Source: Plasmodium coatneyi (lineage: Eukaryota > Apicomplexa > Aconoidasida > Haemosporida > Plasmodiidae). Taken from it: a stretch of DNA of 64,000 nucleotides. Below the pieces are notes generated by a model that had not been told where the DNA came from, ran no database searches, and was given only the letters and a program-made list of their open reading frames with translations. Below, in pieces: positions 11,523-22,761 of the stretch; the first letter of the stretch is position 1, and every line of letters starts with the position of its first letter. The position numbers and the translations under genes were made by a program. The stretch lies in the NCBI RefSeq assembly GCF_001680005.1, contig NC_033567.1:1674001-1738000 (forward strand), given 5' to 3'.

Positions 11523-12444
11523 TTACATGCTACCATAACCAATGTTTCTACGACGTGGTTTATTATTTGTCCTTCCTCTTTTGGATGCTGTTCCAGTAGT
11601 GTATGATTCAGAATATTCAGATGGATCGTCTAATGTAGAATCACCTATTGTTGCAAAACCTAATGTGGAATCACCTATTGTTGCAGAACCTAATGTGGAG
11701 TCACCGTCTATTGTTGAACTGCCTCCTGTTAATGTGTCGAAGTTGCGGTGGGCGGTGGATCTTTTTTTTCTGGTTCTGTTTCTTCCTCCAAAGAGGGTGT
11801 TACGTAATCCAGAAAATAAGGAAGTGTACTGAAATAAAAGGGAATAAAAAGGAAGGGAAGGAATGGTGTCCATGTGAGTACCACACATATATACATATAT
11901 GTATATACGTGTATATAGACACAGTGGTAATAATTATGTACTTTATATAAAAAAAAAGAAGCAACTGTTGGTAATCCTACTACAGGGAGTATAGCAGATA
12001 TGGCAACAGGGGCAGCATTAAAGGAAGTTCCATCCTGTGATGGATTCTATGTTTTTTCCTCAGTAGTATGGTGATATACTGATCTTTCCGTGTCCTTTCT
12101 GCACTTAGACCTACTCCTTCACATGTTAGTTGTGATGGTGTTGGAATAGGGTTGCTGTTACCTCCGCTCCTATCGCTGCTATTCTATATCTCCCAACCAA
12201 TTTATATAGAATATATAACAGAAGAGACTAGTGGCTCCATGTTCCCCCCTATAGACAATGAACTCACTCTACACAAAGTGTTCACAATCCTGTCCTTATA
12301 ACCTGCAAGATCCCCATATGGTTTTAATGCACTTCCTACCTGTACTTCCATTTCTGCATGTTTATTATTACTGTTATTTCTGCTTCCTCCTCCATATTCC
12401 AGTGTAGTGAACATCATTGTTGAATTTAACTGTTGCAAGCATTG
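11523..12444 (-). pseudogene. KIR pseudogene with internal deletion
   Basis: The tail exon, 11523-11828, is intact: it begins YTSLFSGLRN, has a KKRS basic patch and repeats of D-S-T-L-G/I-G, and ends RNIGYGSM. Upstream, a transmembrane segment ending ASFFLYK is followed by a donor at 11940-11941, and a piece reading NPIPTPSQLTCEGVG matches the usual pre-helix region. The N-terminal piece (to about 12438) reads as a shortened domain start that jumps from a NWLGD-like motif almost directly to the pre-helix region. Most of the Cys-rich middle is therefore missing, and the surviving parts lie in different frames. No first exon was found. A decayed KIR copy. Confidence 0.8.
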
Positions 12445-12659
12445 TCTCTACGAACATGAGAAATAGTATGCATCATTCTATACACACATTCCTAATTGCT
12501 CCATTTTTACATTTTGGCGGATATAATATTTTACAAAATGTTGTTAAATTTTCCTTGATTACAAGGATCTTCCATCTCGTTTTCCACAGACTGCCGCACA
12601 CACATGTGTGTGATCATTTTTCCCTATTCCTCATTTATACTATTTTGTATAATAAGTTT

Positions 12660-12950
12660 TTCATATAGCTTTCCTTCCTTTTATTCTTTCCTTCCTTCTT
12701 TCCTTCCTCATTCCTTCTTTCCTTTCTTATTCCTTCTTTCCTTTCTTATTCCTTCTTCCCTTTTCTTTCCTTCTCTTTCCTTCTCTTTCCTTCCTTTTCC
12801 TTCTTATTCCTTCTTATTCCCTCTTATTTCTTCTTATTCCTTCTTATTCCTTCTTATTCCTTCTTATTCCTTATTCCTTCTTTTTCCTTATTTCCTTCCT
12901 TATTCCTTCTTCTTCCTTTTTTCCTTCTTTATTCTTTCCTTCCAAGGGAT
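12660..12950. repeat. Polypyrimidine (TTCC)n tract
   Basis: Nearly pure pyrimidine on the plus strand, built from TTCCTTCT and TTCTTATTCC units. Open frames across it are compositional. Confidence 0.9.
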
Positions 12951-13775
12951 ATCACATTTGATACATAAATGAATGTATTACCTTTAATTTTTTTTTTTTC
13001 TATTATTTTTCCCATAAATACACTATAAATAACTCATTCATACATGAAATGCGAACTGTATGCTATTTGAGCTTGCATGACCTTCTTCCCCTTCTACTCT
13101 TTAAGTGTGCACATTGTACTTTTTACATATATTCATGTACATTCATACTCCTTCTTCCTTTTCCTTCCTTTTCTTTTTCTTAAAATACATGAATATTTTT
13201 TTTTAAGGAAGGGTTAATACTCCTTTTTTCTTTTTATTCTTTTTAAAAAATATATGAACATTTTTTTAAGGAAGGGTAAGTACTCCTCTTTTCTTGCTTT
13301 TTCACTCTTCTTCCTTTTACTCGACAACGCCTTCCTTTGGGAGAGAGAGTATATTCCTTTCCTTTCCATACACATATAAGTGTATACATACATATATATA
13401 TATGTTTGTTTAAAAGTAAATGTATTAAAATGTACAAATCAGGGGTGAAAGAAAGGAAGTAAAAAGAATTCTCGTCAAAAGCAAAAAAAAATTCTCTTCC
13501 CCTAAAAAAAAAGGAGAAAAAAATAGAAAAGAAGCAAAAAATTACCATTCTTACATAAATAGTAGGTTATATGTATAGGTATATATATATAGAACTATAC
13601 ATAGATATATATATATATATATATAACTATATATAGTTATATATATCGATATATATATATATATAGATACATATATACGTATATATAACTATATATATAA
13701 ATGCATGTATATATATGTCGAAGGAAGAAAGGGGGGAAAACAGCATACACACAAAACACACAACATTATATAACA

Positions 13776-13826
13776 CAACATTTTTATAACACAAAAATTT
13801 CCTTATACAAGGCAAAAGGGGGGAAA
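13776..13826 (+). promoter_or_regulatory. Upstream block conserved with 39019-39070
   Basis: About 52 bases, from CAACATTTTTATAACAC through the G-run, are identical to 39019-39070 apart from one extra G. In both places the block ends 80-86 bases before the start codon of a plus-strand KIR. It probably belongs to the 5' untranslated region or core promoter of this pair. Confidence 0.5.
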
Positions 13827-13911
13827 GGAAGAAGGCAAAAATATATACATATATATATATATATACACGTACACAATACACATATACAATATACAAATAT
13901 GCACATGAACA

Positions 13912-15251
13912 ATGGCAGCACAAGCAAAGGTACTCAACTTTATTTCTTTATTTAAAGTAGATTTTAGCAGTGTCCATATATAGTACCTCATGAATAGTGG
14001 AATAAATAATAATATAGAATATATACGAATATGCTTATATTTCTTTCATTACATTTATAGCTGGAACATTTAAAATTACTCGATTCGAAGAAAGATTTCT
14101 ACGGAAAATTACTGGGGGGAGGAAGGATTGACTCAACATTGTGTACTAATCAAAGCAAAGTAGATGAAGTTAAGGGTCAAATAAAAACCTATCTTAAAGC
14201 AGAGAGCCATGCTCAAAGCTACGCAGAGAAGATTGCACAAATATGGTGTTACATACATGAGAAGGTGAATCCTCCAGATTCGAAGAATGATTATTGTTAT
14301 TATTTTTATTATTGGCTGGGAGGTATAATAGCTGAACATTCAACATCCCCTGAATCATTTCAAACCGCCATTGGAGGAATTTACCAAGCACTCAAGAAAT
14401 CAACTCTTGGAAGTAGATGTCAAAATATATGTCCCTCCATTAACAAAACCAATTTCGACAATAGAAAAATAATATATGACTATACTCAGGACAAAGATCT
14501 CATTGAGACCTATTCTCCGCAGGGGGAGAAACCAACCACCTGTGACACGGCATATCACAACCACCTACAGGTCATTAATGAAGCTTATGGAAGTGTATAT
14601 ACAGCTTGTAAAGGTAAAACTACTGTTAGCACTTGTTGTGGCGAATTTAAGGAATTAATTCAAGGAAAAGGAAGTGGGGGAACCTTAAATTTAACATGCC
14701 AAAAAGTTACGAACCCAGGTTCTTCCGGACCCGGTAGTACTGGACACCAGTCTCCTGGATCCTCCGGACCCGGCAGTACCGGAACCTGGAAACCCGGTTC
14801 TTCTGGACCAGGTTCCACGGGAACTTGGAACCCAGGTTCTTCCGGTTCTACAGGAACTTGGAACCCAGGTTCTTCTGGTACCGGTAGTACTGGCAACCAG
14901 AACACCGGTAGTCCAAGACCAGGTTCTACGGGAACCTGGAACCCCGGTTCTTCAGGACACGGCACTGGCGGTTCCGAAGCTGGTGGAAGTGCCGTGGCAC
15001 CTGTTGCTGTGTCTGGTGGACTTGCTGCAATAGGATTACCTGCCTTAGCATACTTTTTTTACAAGAATAAATCGCACCTCCTTCTGTCCTTTCTTAAGGG
15101 AAATAACTCCTCTTCTGGAGGAAGAAGAAGAAAAAAAAGGTCCCTTAGGAGAGAATTTAATGAGTTCGACGACGACTATACGGAGAACGATTCAACAACG
15201 GAAGATTCGTCCGAATATTCCATCCCATACACTACTTCATCATCTCGATGA
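13912..15251 (+). CDS. KIR: KIR with Gly/Ser/Pro repeat, two exons
   Basis: Exon 1 is 13912-13929 (MAAQAK) and exon 2 is 14061-15251, joining in phase 0 for about 402 residues. Exon 2 opens LEHLKLLDSKKDFY and has the Cys-rich domain with IWCYIH, YYWLGG and YDYTQD motifs. Residues about 225-308 form an imperfect repeat of PGSSG / PGSTG / TWNPG units, unlike any neighbour. A helix (about 318-342) ends ALAYFFYK and reads straight into a cytoplasmic tail with RRRKKRSLRR and a SEYSIPYT end. The intron that separates helix and tail in other KIRs is missing. Closest relative in the window is the gene at 39150. Intact. Confidence 0.9.
14716..14965 (+). repeat. In-frame Gly/Ser/Pro/Thr repeat in KIR
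   Basis: Imperfect 13-residue-scale repeats of P-G-S-S-G, P-G-S-T-G and T-W-N/K-P-G within the extracellular part, just before the transmembrane helix. The opposite strand is also open but is only a shadow. Confidence 0.9.
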
Positions 15252-17092
15252 TGATCATCCAGATGATGATAGAAGATGGTAGGTGGGTTGTTAGGAGTGG
15301 TAGCTGGGTTGTTAGGTGGCAGGGTGCAAGGAAGAAGGATTGTTAGGTGGATGGTGGAAGGAAAGTTGTGTTAGGGATGGTAGAATGGAAGGAATGTTGT
15401 TATGGTGGTAGGTGGGTGGAAGGAAGGTTGTGTTAGGGGTGTTACAATGAAGGTTGTTAGGGTGTTAGGTGGAATGAAGATCACTTCCTTTAGGGAAAGG
15501 TAAACCCGAAGGGTGTATTAAAAAAAAAAAAAAAAAAAGGAAGGAAGGATGTTGGGGGAAATGTGCAGAATGGTGCACTTAGAGGTGATAGGTGGAAGGT
15601 GGTAAATGTGCAAAGGGGTGCAAGATTGGGGTGTTAGAGGTCGAAGGAGAAGGTTCCTAACTTTCTTTTTCAGAGGAAAAATTAAAAAAGAAAGAAAAAA
15701 AAAGAAAAGAAGAAAACAAAGGAAAAAAAAAAAAAGAAAAAACAAGGAAAAGAAAAGAAAAAAAAAAAAAAAGCGAGGGAGGAAAGTGTGCAGGTAGATG
15801 CACATAGGGGTGTTATGGTCGAACGGGAAGGTTGCTCTTTTTCTTTTTTAAAGAAGAAAAAATAAATAAAGTATAAAAAAAAATAAAAGAAAAACAGAAG
15901 AAAAAAAAAGGAAAGAAAAAAAAATAAAAAACAATGAAAACAAAAACAAAAAAAAAAAAAAAAAAGGGAGGGAGGAAAGTGTGTAGGGGGATACTATTCT
16001 GAGGGGTGGAATTAAGGAAGTATGCTTAGGGGTAGGAGTGTAGAGAGGTGCACCTGCAGGAAGGTTGTTAGGAGTGTTTGGTGGAAGGAAGGTGATGTTA
16101 GGGGTGGTTGGTGGAAGGAAGGTTGTTAGTTGGTAGGTAGAAGGAAAGGTTATTAGGTGGTAGGTGGAGGGGAAGGTTGCTAGGGTTGGAAGGAAGGTTT
16201 TTAGGTGGTAGGGTGCAAGGAAGAAGGATTGTTAGGTGGTTGGTAGAAGGAAGGTTGTTGTGGGTGGTACGGTGGTTAGTGGGTTGATAGAAGTATGCAG
16301 AGGGGTGTAAAATTGGATGTTAGCCTGAAAGGAAGGAAGGTGACTTTGTTCAAAGAGGAAAAAAAAAAAAAAAAAAAAAAAAAATTGAAGGGTGGGCAGT
16401 GTGCAGGGAGGTGCACATAGAGGCAAGGTGTTGAAGGAAATATGCAGGGAGGTGCAGCTATGGTAGTATGTTGGGGGAAGTATGCATGTTGGAAGGAGGG
16501 GTTGTTAGGTGGTAGATGTGAAGAGGGGTGCACGTTGGGGGGGAAGTATAAAGGAAGAAGGAATGAGAGTTAAGGAAGGTAGGGGAGTAAAGCTTCAGGG
16601 TGTGAGAGCAGGGTGTAATTGTATTAGAATAAGAGGGTAAGGGGTGTAGGAGTAGGGTGTTAGGGTATTAGAAAGAAGAGTTATGCGTGTGAGTGTAGGG
16701 TGTAAGGGTATTAGAATGAATGTTGTTAGGGGTGTGAGAGGTAGGGTGTAAGGGAGGTGAAAGTAGGTTTTAGGGTGTGTGTGCGGGGTGTAAGGATATT
16801 AGAATAAAAGGGTTAGGGGTATGAGGTGTAGGGTCTTCGTAGGTTAAGGAACAGCAATATGACCTGGTATTTAATTGTTTATGGTATTGTACGCCCGAAT
16901 GGGTGTATAAAAAGAAAGAAAAGGAATAAAAGCAGAAAAATTAGGAAAATAAAGATTTTAAGGACAAAAGAGAAAGAAGAGTAGCGCAGAAATTATGATG
17001 ATCTATGTTGTTATTATAGGAATATTCTGTAATAATATTCATACTACAAATATATATATATATATATTTTATGAGCTTAATGTAAATTCAAA
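15252..17092. other. Repeat-rich spacer before SICAvar
   Basis: No gene. Contains G-rich minisatellite (about 15270-15480 and 16040-16270), polypurine and poly-A runs (about 15655-15980), units with GGGAGGTGCACATAG and TATGCAGGGAGGTGCAG (about 15545-16540), and GGGTGTAGG-TGTTAGGGTATTAGAA units (about 16590-16840) that resemble degenerate telomere repeats. It should include the SICAvar promoter. Confidence 0.7.
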
Positions 17093-20000
17093 ATGCCCGG
17101 CCTATTAGTGAATCTACTAGTAAAATGGGTGGAGAAGAGGCAAATACAGAAGAACGAAGATTTCAAGGTATGACGGAAAAAAGGGAGAAAAAAAAAGGAA
17201 GGAGGGTCTAAGGAGCGGAGGAAAGAAAGGTCTAAAGAAGAAAAGAAGGAGCGAAAATAAAGAAAACGAAAGAAAGTAAAGAAAAGAATGTGTGGGGGAA
17301 AATAAATTTATTTCTCTAATAGTGGTGTTATAGGATGTTCTCTATATCGGTAGAATATACACACATTGGTGGAACACACACATTGTTGGAAATACACACA
17401 CACACGCTTTTCCTTTCTTTCTTTCTTTCTTTCTTTCCATTCTTTTCTTAATATTGTAGGAGAAAATATGGAATGAGTTGAAGGGAATATTCACCCACAT
17501 GATGGAAAGTATAGAAGACAGTACAGAAACAGAAAATATGTTCTGCGCTTATAAGGACGACAAAGATAATGAAATATTGAAAAGGGACGGTAAAAGTAAA
17601 GAATTGTGCAAAATACTATTAAGAATATTCCTGTGGATAAATGGATTAGAGCTGAAATGGAAGGGGGAAAGTAACGTAGGATGGCAATGGGTAAAGAAGG
17701 AATGGGGTAGAAGTGTAAGTGACGATGAGAAAAAATTACAATCCTATTTGAGATGCTTAGTTGGAAGAGTTACTATGATGAGAATGTTAGGAAGACATTG
17801 CAAGTTACACAAAGTAGCAGGACTAGTTAAGCTAGCTGTCGAAGGTTATACAGATGCCTTTGGAAGTGGGGACCATTATGAGGTATGTAAGAAAGTAGAT
17901 ATTACCAGTGTAGGAATGGGTGAGAAATTCATATGGGGTGAAGGTCAAAAGTGGATAAATGATTATAGCACAGTAGAGGACCTAACGAGAGGAGTAAAGG
18001 CAGTAAGCAAAGGGCAGAGTGCTCTACACAGAATAAATAAGGCAGGGACAACTTGTCCAGAAGAACAAGGGAAAAAGCAAATTGATCGGGAAGCACTGAA
18101 ACTTTTAGGAATAACATTCCCCGACGGCGATGAAGTACTAAACATAGTGGAAGACGACATAACTTTGGATAAAAGTGCTCTAGGAGATATAGTGCACAAG
18201 ATAAAGGACAAGAAAATAACGAATGATGGCGATATACACAAGGAGCTGGATGCCAAAGTGAAGGAAGAGAAACAGAAAACACGAAGTAAAGCAGGTAAAA
18301 AAAATTATTAAATATATTACCTAAGTAAGAAAAAAAAAAAAAAAAAGAAGAAAGAAAAAAGTAAAAGGAAGGAGTGAGTGAAGGAAGGGTCTAAGGATGG
18401 AAGGAAAAGAAGGGTCTAAGGATGGAAGGAAAAGAAGGGTCTAAGGATGGAAGGAAAAGAAGGGTCTAAGGAGGAAAAAAAAGGGTGTAATTAAGGGGTC
18501 TAAGGAGGAACAAAAAGGGTGTAAGGAAGGGGTCTAAGGAGGAAGGAAATGAAGGGTGTAAGGAAGGAAAGAAAGAAAAGAAGGAAATGAAAGAATAAAA
18601 AAGAGGGGAAAAAAAAAAAAAAAGCATGGTTCTAGGTTCAACGTTCAGTAAAGGTGGGTTCCAGGCTAAGGGTAAAGTGGGTCACGGGTGAAGGGTAACG
18701 TGGAAAATAGGTGTGGTGTGTGCAGAATAAGTGAAAAATTAGAGAATAAGACTTCAGGTTTAGTATTCAGGTTTCAGGCTTTAGGATTTAAAGTTCGCGG
18801 TTTAGAATGTAGGATTGGTTTTCAGGGTGTAGGAGTGAAGATTCAGGGCGTGGGAGTAAAGACTCAGGGCGTACGATTGAAGATTCAGGGCGTAGGAGTA
18901 AAGACTCAGGGCGTAGGAGTAAAGACTCAGGGCGTACGATTGAATATTCAGGGCGTAGGAGTCGGATTTCGGTTTTAGAATTGAGGGTTCAGGGTATAGG
19001 AATTGGGATTTCGGATTTAGGTTCAGGGCTTTAGTGTATCGGAATCTGATTGAAGGTTTATGTTTAGGTTTTACTGTTTAGGGTTCAGGTTTTAGGTTTG
19101 AGGGTTTAAGGTTCAGGTTTTAGGGTTTATGTTTAGGATTTAGGGTTCCGGATTTAGGGTTTATGGTTCCGGATTTTGGGGTTAGGGTTTAGGATTTAGA
19201 TTTTAGGGTTTAGCATTTAGAGTTTAGGTTTTAGGCTTTATGGTTGTGGGGATTATGTTTCAGGGTGTTAGGGTTAATATCTTACGGATAAGTACTTAGA
19301 ATTTATGGTTCATTATTTATAATGTATTAGTAGTGGTCAGGGTACTAGAATGAAGGTTCAGGTTGTAGGGGTAGGCTTCCGGGTGTAGGAATTGGGATTT
19401 CGGGTTTAGGGATGATTGTTTATGGGCTTGTGTTTTAAGGAATGTGGGGTATGTTTAGAGGAAGAACTGCTTGCAGACAGGTAAACCGGAGACTGGGTGA
19501 AGCAGACAAGGGGAAAGAGGACAAGGAAGCCAATCGAACAAGGGGGAACCGGACAAGGAGTCCAACGGGACAAGGGAAGTGGTGCGGAAAAGGGGGGAGT
19601 TTAACCGAACAAGGGGCGGAGGAACCGGACATCCCTGGTCCAACGGGAGAAAGGGGGAAGGAACCAGACAAGGGGGAAAGGAAACCGGACAAGGGGAAAC
19701 TGGAGAAGGGGGGAAGGAAACCGGAACAAGGGGCAACTCTATAAGTGCACCCGAAGGATGCATCCAAAAAAAGAAAAGAAAGAAAAAAAAGGGAAGGAGA
19801 ATGGAGGAGGAGAAAATGAAAGAAGGAAGAGGTAGAAGAAGGAAGAAAAGATCAACCCTACCACCACCATCACTCATTCATACACACATCTTCACTCTCC
19901 ATCCTTCCACACTCCTTCCATCACTCACTCACTCATTCTGTTTCTTTCTGTCTTCCTTGTTACAGGTGACGACTGTAAGGACAAACCTACATTATGTGAT

Positions 20001-22045
20001 CGCGCACAATGTGTAACAGATACATGGTTTACCATCAGGAGTCGAAAGGATAAGAGGGATGCGGACTGGGTAAGGAACAATATTGCTAATGGTAGATAGG
20101 TGCAGTTTTATGGGTAGTATTCTCAAGGTATAAAAGGGGGGAGAAGAAGCAATCATAAATCTTGTGTGTGCCAATAGTGTATATATATGTTCTTCCTATG
20201 TATGGTCTCCTCAGGTGGAATACTGGAAAGATATCGGGCTTGAATTGGAAAAACTGTCTACTGCTATAACTACTGAAAGCACACGTGACGACAACCTGTG
20301 TGAAGGCATTACAGTGGCAGATAATAAAACTGAAGGAGCAAATAAAAAAGCATGTAATTATATTGTGAAAGGTTTAAAATATATATACAGTATTGACTTG
20401 TCTCATAAACAGAATGAACAGGATCACCCTTATCTGAACCAACAATTCCAACAAACTGTGGTATGTCTTTTATTAAATGAATTCGCAAGAAGAATGGAGG
20501 AACAGGCGAAAGAATTACCCTGTTCCATAGATAAGGGCATAGAAAAAGGTTTCGGATTCATGGGAAAAATTAAAAGTGATGCATGCAAGAGTGGTTATCC
20601 ATGTGTTGAATGTGGAAGGGAAAAAGATTACTCTGAGAAATGTGAAGTAGGTGAGAAGAAACTGTGGGATGGGGTGAAAGAGAAAATCAATGGCAAGAAG
20701 AATGAAATAGATAAAACTCTAAATGCTATATGTCAGAGCACTCCCAAGCCCGAAGAAGAAGCACCAGTTGCTTCTGAGGAAGGGGCCGAAAGGGTCGAGG
20801 AAGAAAAAGAGGAAGAAGAGGAGGAGGAGGAAGAACAGGAAGAAGAACAAGGTAAAGGAAAAAAGTATGAACAGTTGTTCAACAATTGTGCACCCCTAAC
20901 AACCTTCCTTCCATTCAACCAACTACCACTAACAAGCCACCTAGCACCACCCCCAAAACCACCGTTCCACCCCTAAGAACCTTCCTTCCACCCCTCATGT
21001 GCCACCCCCTTATGTCCACCCCTGGGGTGAGCACACATCATATTTTAGTTCCATAATAGTTCCTGAGATCACATTAAAAAAAAAAAAAAAAAAAATCTTC
21101 CCCTTCCATACTCCTTCTACTTCCTCCCATACTCCCTCTACTTACTCTTTCCCTGTTCCAGCAGAACCTGGACCCTCAGAGGAAGCAGCTGGTGGTGCTG
21201 AAGGTGCTCTAGGTGCTGGGGGTTCAAAGTCCAGTCCTGGCACCCCTCCGGTTCCTTCCCCTGCCAAACTTGTTAACATGAAGGACAACCCCTTCCTTCC
21301 TTACCTCCCTCTTGCTCCTGCCATAATTGGCATTTCTGCTATGAGTTACATCCTTTGGAAGGTAAGAAAAAAAAAAAAAAAAAAAAGTTAATATTAGAAG
21401 AAAAAAAAAAAGAAAAATTAATATTAGAAAAAAAGTATAAAAATAAAAAAAAAGGGGGTGTAGGATTCCGCGCTTAAGGTTCCGCGTTTTATTGTATTGG
21501 ATTTCAGATTTAGAGGTGTATGTGTAGGATTTCGCATTTTAGGGTTTGAAGTAGTAATTAATGTTGCGTGAACAAACATTCCACGTCTGTTAAAGAAATA
21601 TTTTCTCCCTTTTTTTTTTTTTTTTTTTGTTCAGTATTTTGGAATGCTTCGTAAGGGAAGAAAACGTTACAGAAGAGCGCATCAAGTACGTGGTCCAACC
21701 TTACAGGAACAAATTATCCAACACATAGAGGAGGATGGTCCACATGCATATACTTTAGTAAAGGAACGCAGACACCCTCGTTCTACGCCTGAAAAAAGAA
21801 GGAAAAAACGGGGCGTTGATCGCCGTGCTGGTCGTCGTGGTGTACGTGGCCGCATGATTATTGATATTCATTTAGAAGTATTAAACGAATGTCAAAAAGG
21901 GGACCTACATTCGACGAAGGAAGACTTTTTTGAAATTTTGGTTCAAGAATTCATGGGAAGCGAATTTATCAAGGAAGACTTTCTTCCTAAGGAACAGGTT
22001 CCAAGTTCAGATTCCGGGTTTAGGGAAGGAAAACTTTATTCCTAA
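17093..22045 (+). CDS. SICAvar: Compact SICAvar variant antigen, six exons
   Basis: Exons: 17093-17167, 17460-18294, 19966-20069, 20215-20851, 21162-21361, 21635-22045. The phases fit throughout, giving about 753 residues. Exon 1 starts MPGLLVNLLVKWVEK. Exon 2 (residues 26-303) is the SICA alpha-type Cys-containing region with FCAYKDD and WINGLELKW motifs. Exons 3-4 form one Cys-rich beta-type unit (CKDKPTLCDRAQC ... VTDTWFTIR, then CNYIVKGLKYIY) followed by an acidic Glu tract (about 515-548). Exon 5 has a Gly/Ala/Pro linker and a transmembrane helix (about 596-616) ending YILWK. Exon 6 is the basic cytoplasmic SICA_C region ending EQVPSSDSGFREGKLYS. Full SICAvar genes usually carry several Cys-rich units; here there is one, so this is a short type. 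No signal peptide, as is usual for this family. Intact by frame. Confidence 0.9.
18370..18600 (+). repeat. GGGTCTAAGGATGGAAGG repeats in SICAvar intron 2
   Basis: Tandem units with the core AAGAAGGGTCTAAGGATGG, three near-identical copies at the start and looser ones after. The same core occurs in other spacers of the window. Confidence 0.85.
18820..18966 (+). repeat. 21-bp tandem repeat in SICAvar intron 2
   Basis: About seven copies of a 21-base unit with the core ACTCAGGGCGTAGGAGTAAAG and variants carrying GTACGATTGAAGATT. Being 21 bases long it keeps a frame open by chance (V-G-V-K-T-Q-G pattern). Confidence 0.9.
18967..19435 (+). repeat. Interstitial telomere-like repeats
   Basis: Many GGGTTTA, GGGTTCA and GGTTTTAGG heptamer-like units, degenerate but dense, especially 19065-19260. 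Plasmodium telomeres are built of GGGTTYA, and internal telomeric repeats near SICAvar and KIR genes are known in P. knowlesi. Here the tract lies inside intron 2 of a SICAvar gene. Confidence 0.85.
19480..19745 (+). repeat. GGGGGAACCGGACAAGG repeats
   Basis: Imperfect tandem units with CGGACAAGGGG and AAACCGGA cores near the end of SICAvar intron 2. Open frames on both strands follow from the composition. Confidence 0.85.
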
Positions 22046-22761
22046 GGAATGTGTTGCAAAGGAAGATATTCCAAAGGGAAATGTCCCTAAGGAACAGGTT
22101 CCAAGTTCAGATTCCGGGTTTTAGTGTGTAGTAAAAATTTTTCTTTTTTTTTTTTTTTTTTTTTGTTGTTTTGTGTATTAAATTGTTTACATGTTCAATC
22201 TGTAGTCAATATAAGCCGGGAAAAAAAGAAAAATTTTCTTACCTACTTTTAGTTTGATTTGTTTGGTAAAATTTTTTTTTTATTGAAGAATTAAAAGAAA
22301 TGCTTATTCATTTTGTTACATAAAAATTTGACTTCATAAAATTTTTTTTTTTTGTTTTTTTAAAATACATGAATATTTCTTTAAGGAAGGTCACGACCTT
22401 TTTCCGCATCCACTTTGGGAGTATTCTTTCCTTATGTGCTTATTCAATCTTATAAATGGTAGGAAGGAAAAAAGGAAAGAACGAATAAGGAAAGAAAGCA
22501 TAAGGAAAAAAGGAAAAGAAAAGGAAGGAAAGAAAAGGAAGGGAAAAAAGTAAGTAAAGAAAAGGAAGAAAAAAGAAGGAAAAAAAAAGATGGAAAGGGA
22601 AAAAAAGAAAAAAAGGAAGGAAAAATTAGCGCTTAGGGGAAAGAAGGGCGAAAAAGGAAAAATGGTCATTTTGCATCTTTCCTTACACACTTCATATATA
22701 AACTGTCTGCGGCAGTTGTTTATGCTTCCTTCCGTGGGCAGGCCTTTCATTAAATGTTACA
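22046..22761. other. SICAvar 3' region and spacer
   Basis: Just after the stop, 22046-22125 repeats part of the last coding stretch (PKEQVPSSDSGF in another frame), so the C-terminal end of the gene is duplicated in the 3' untranslated region. A poly-T run follows at 22140-22164, then a polypurine tract at about 22455-22665. No other gene seen. Confidence 0.65.

Larger units (their letters stand above)
12445..13911. other. Spacer with polypyrimidine tract and AT repeats
   Basis: No gene. Holds a long TTCC-rich polypyrimidine tract (about 12660-12950), palindromic AT repeats (about 13565-13700) and, close to the following gene, an upstream block conserved with the gene at 39150. Confidence 0.65.

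Noticed and set aside
12604..12972. 122-codon Phe/Ser/Pro open frame
   Set aside because: Translation of the polypyrimidine tract; no coding evidence.
14660..14965. Minus-strand open frame rich in Pro/Glu/Val
   Set aside because: Shadow of the in-frame Gly/Ser/Pro repeat of the plus-strand KIR.
19435..20016. Several open frames on both strands in SICAvar intron 2
   Set aside because: They follow the GGACAAGGGG repeats and poly-purine sequence; the real exon (19966-20069) is read in another frame with SICA motifs and proper splice sites.
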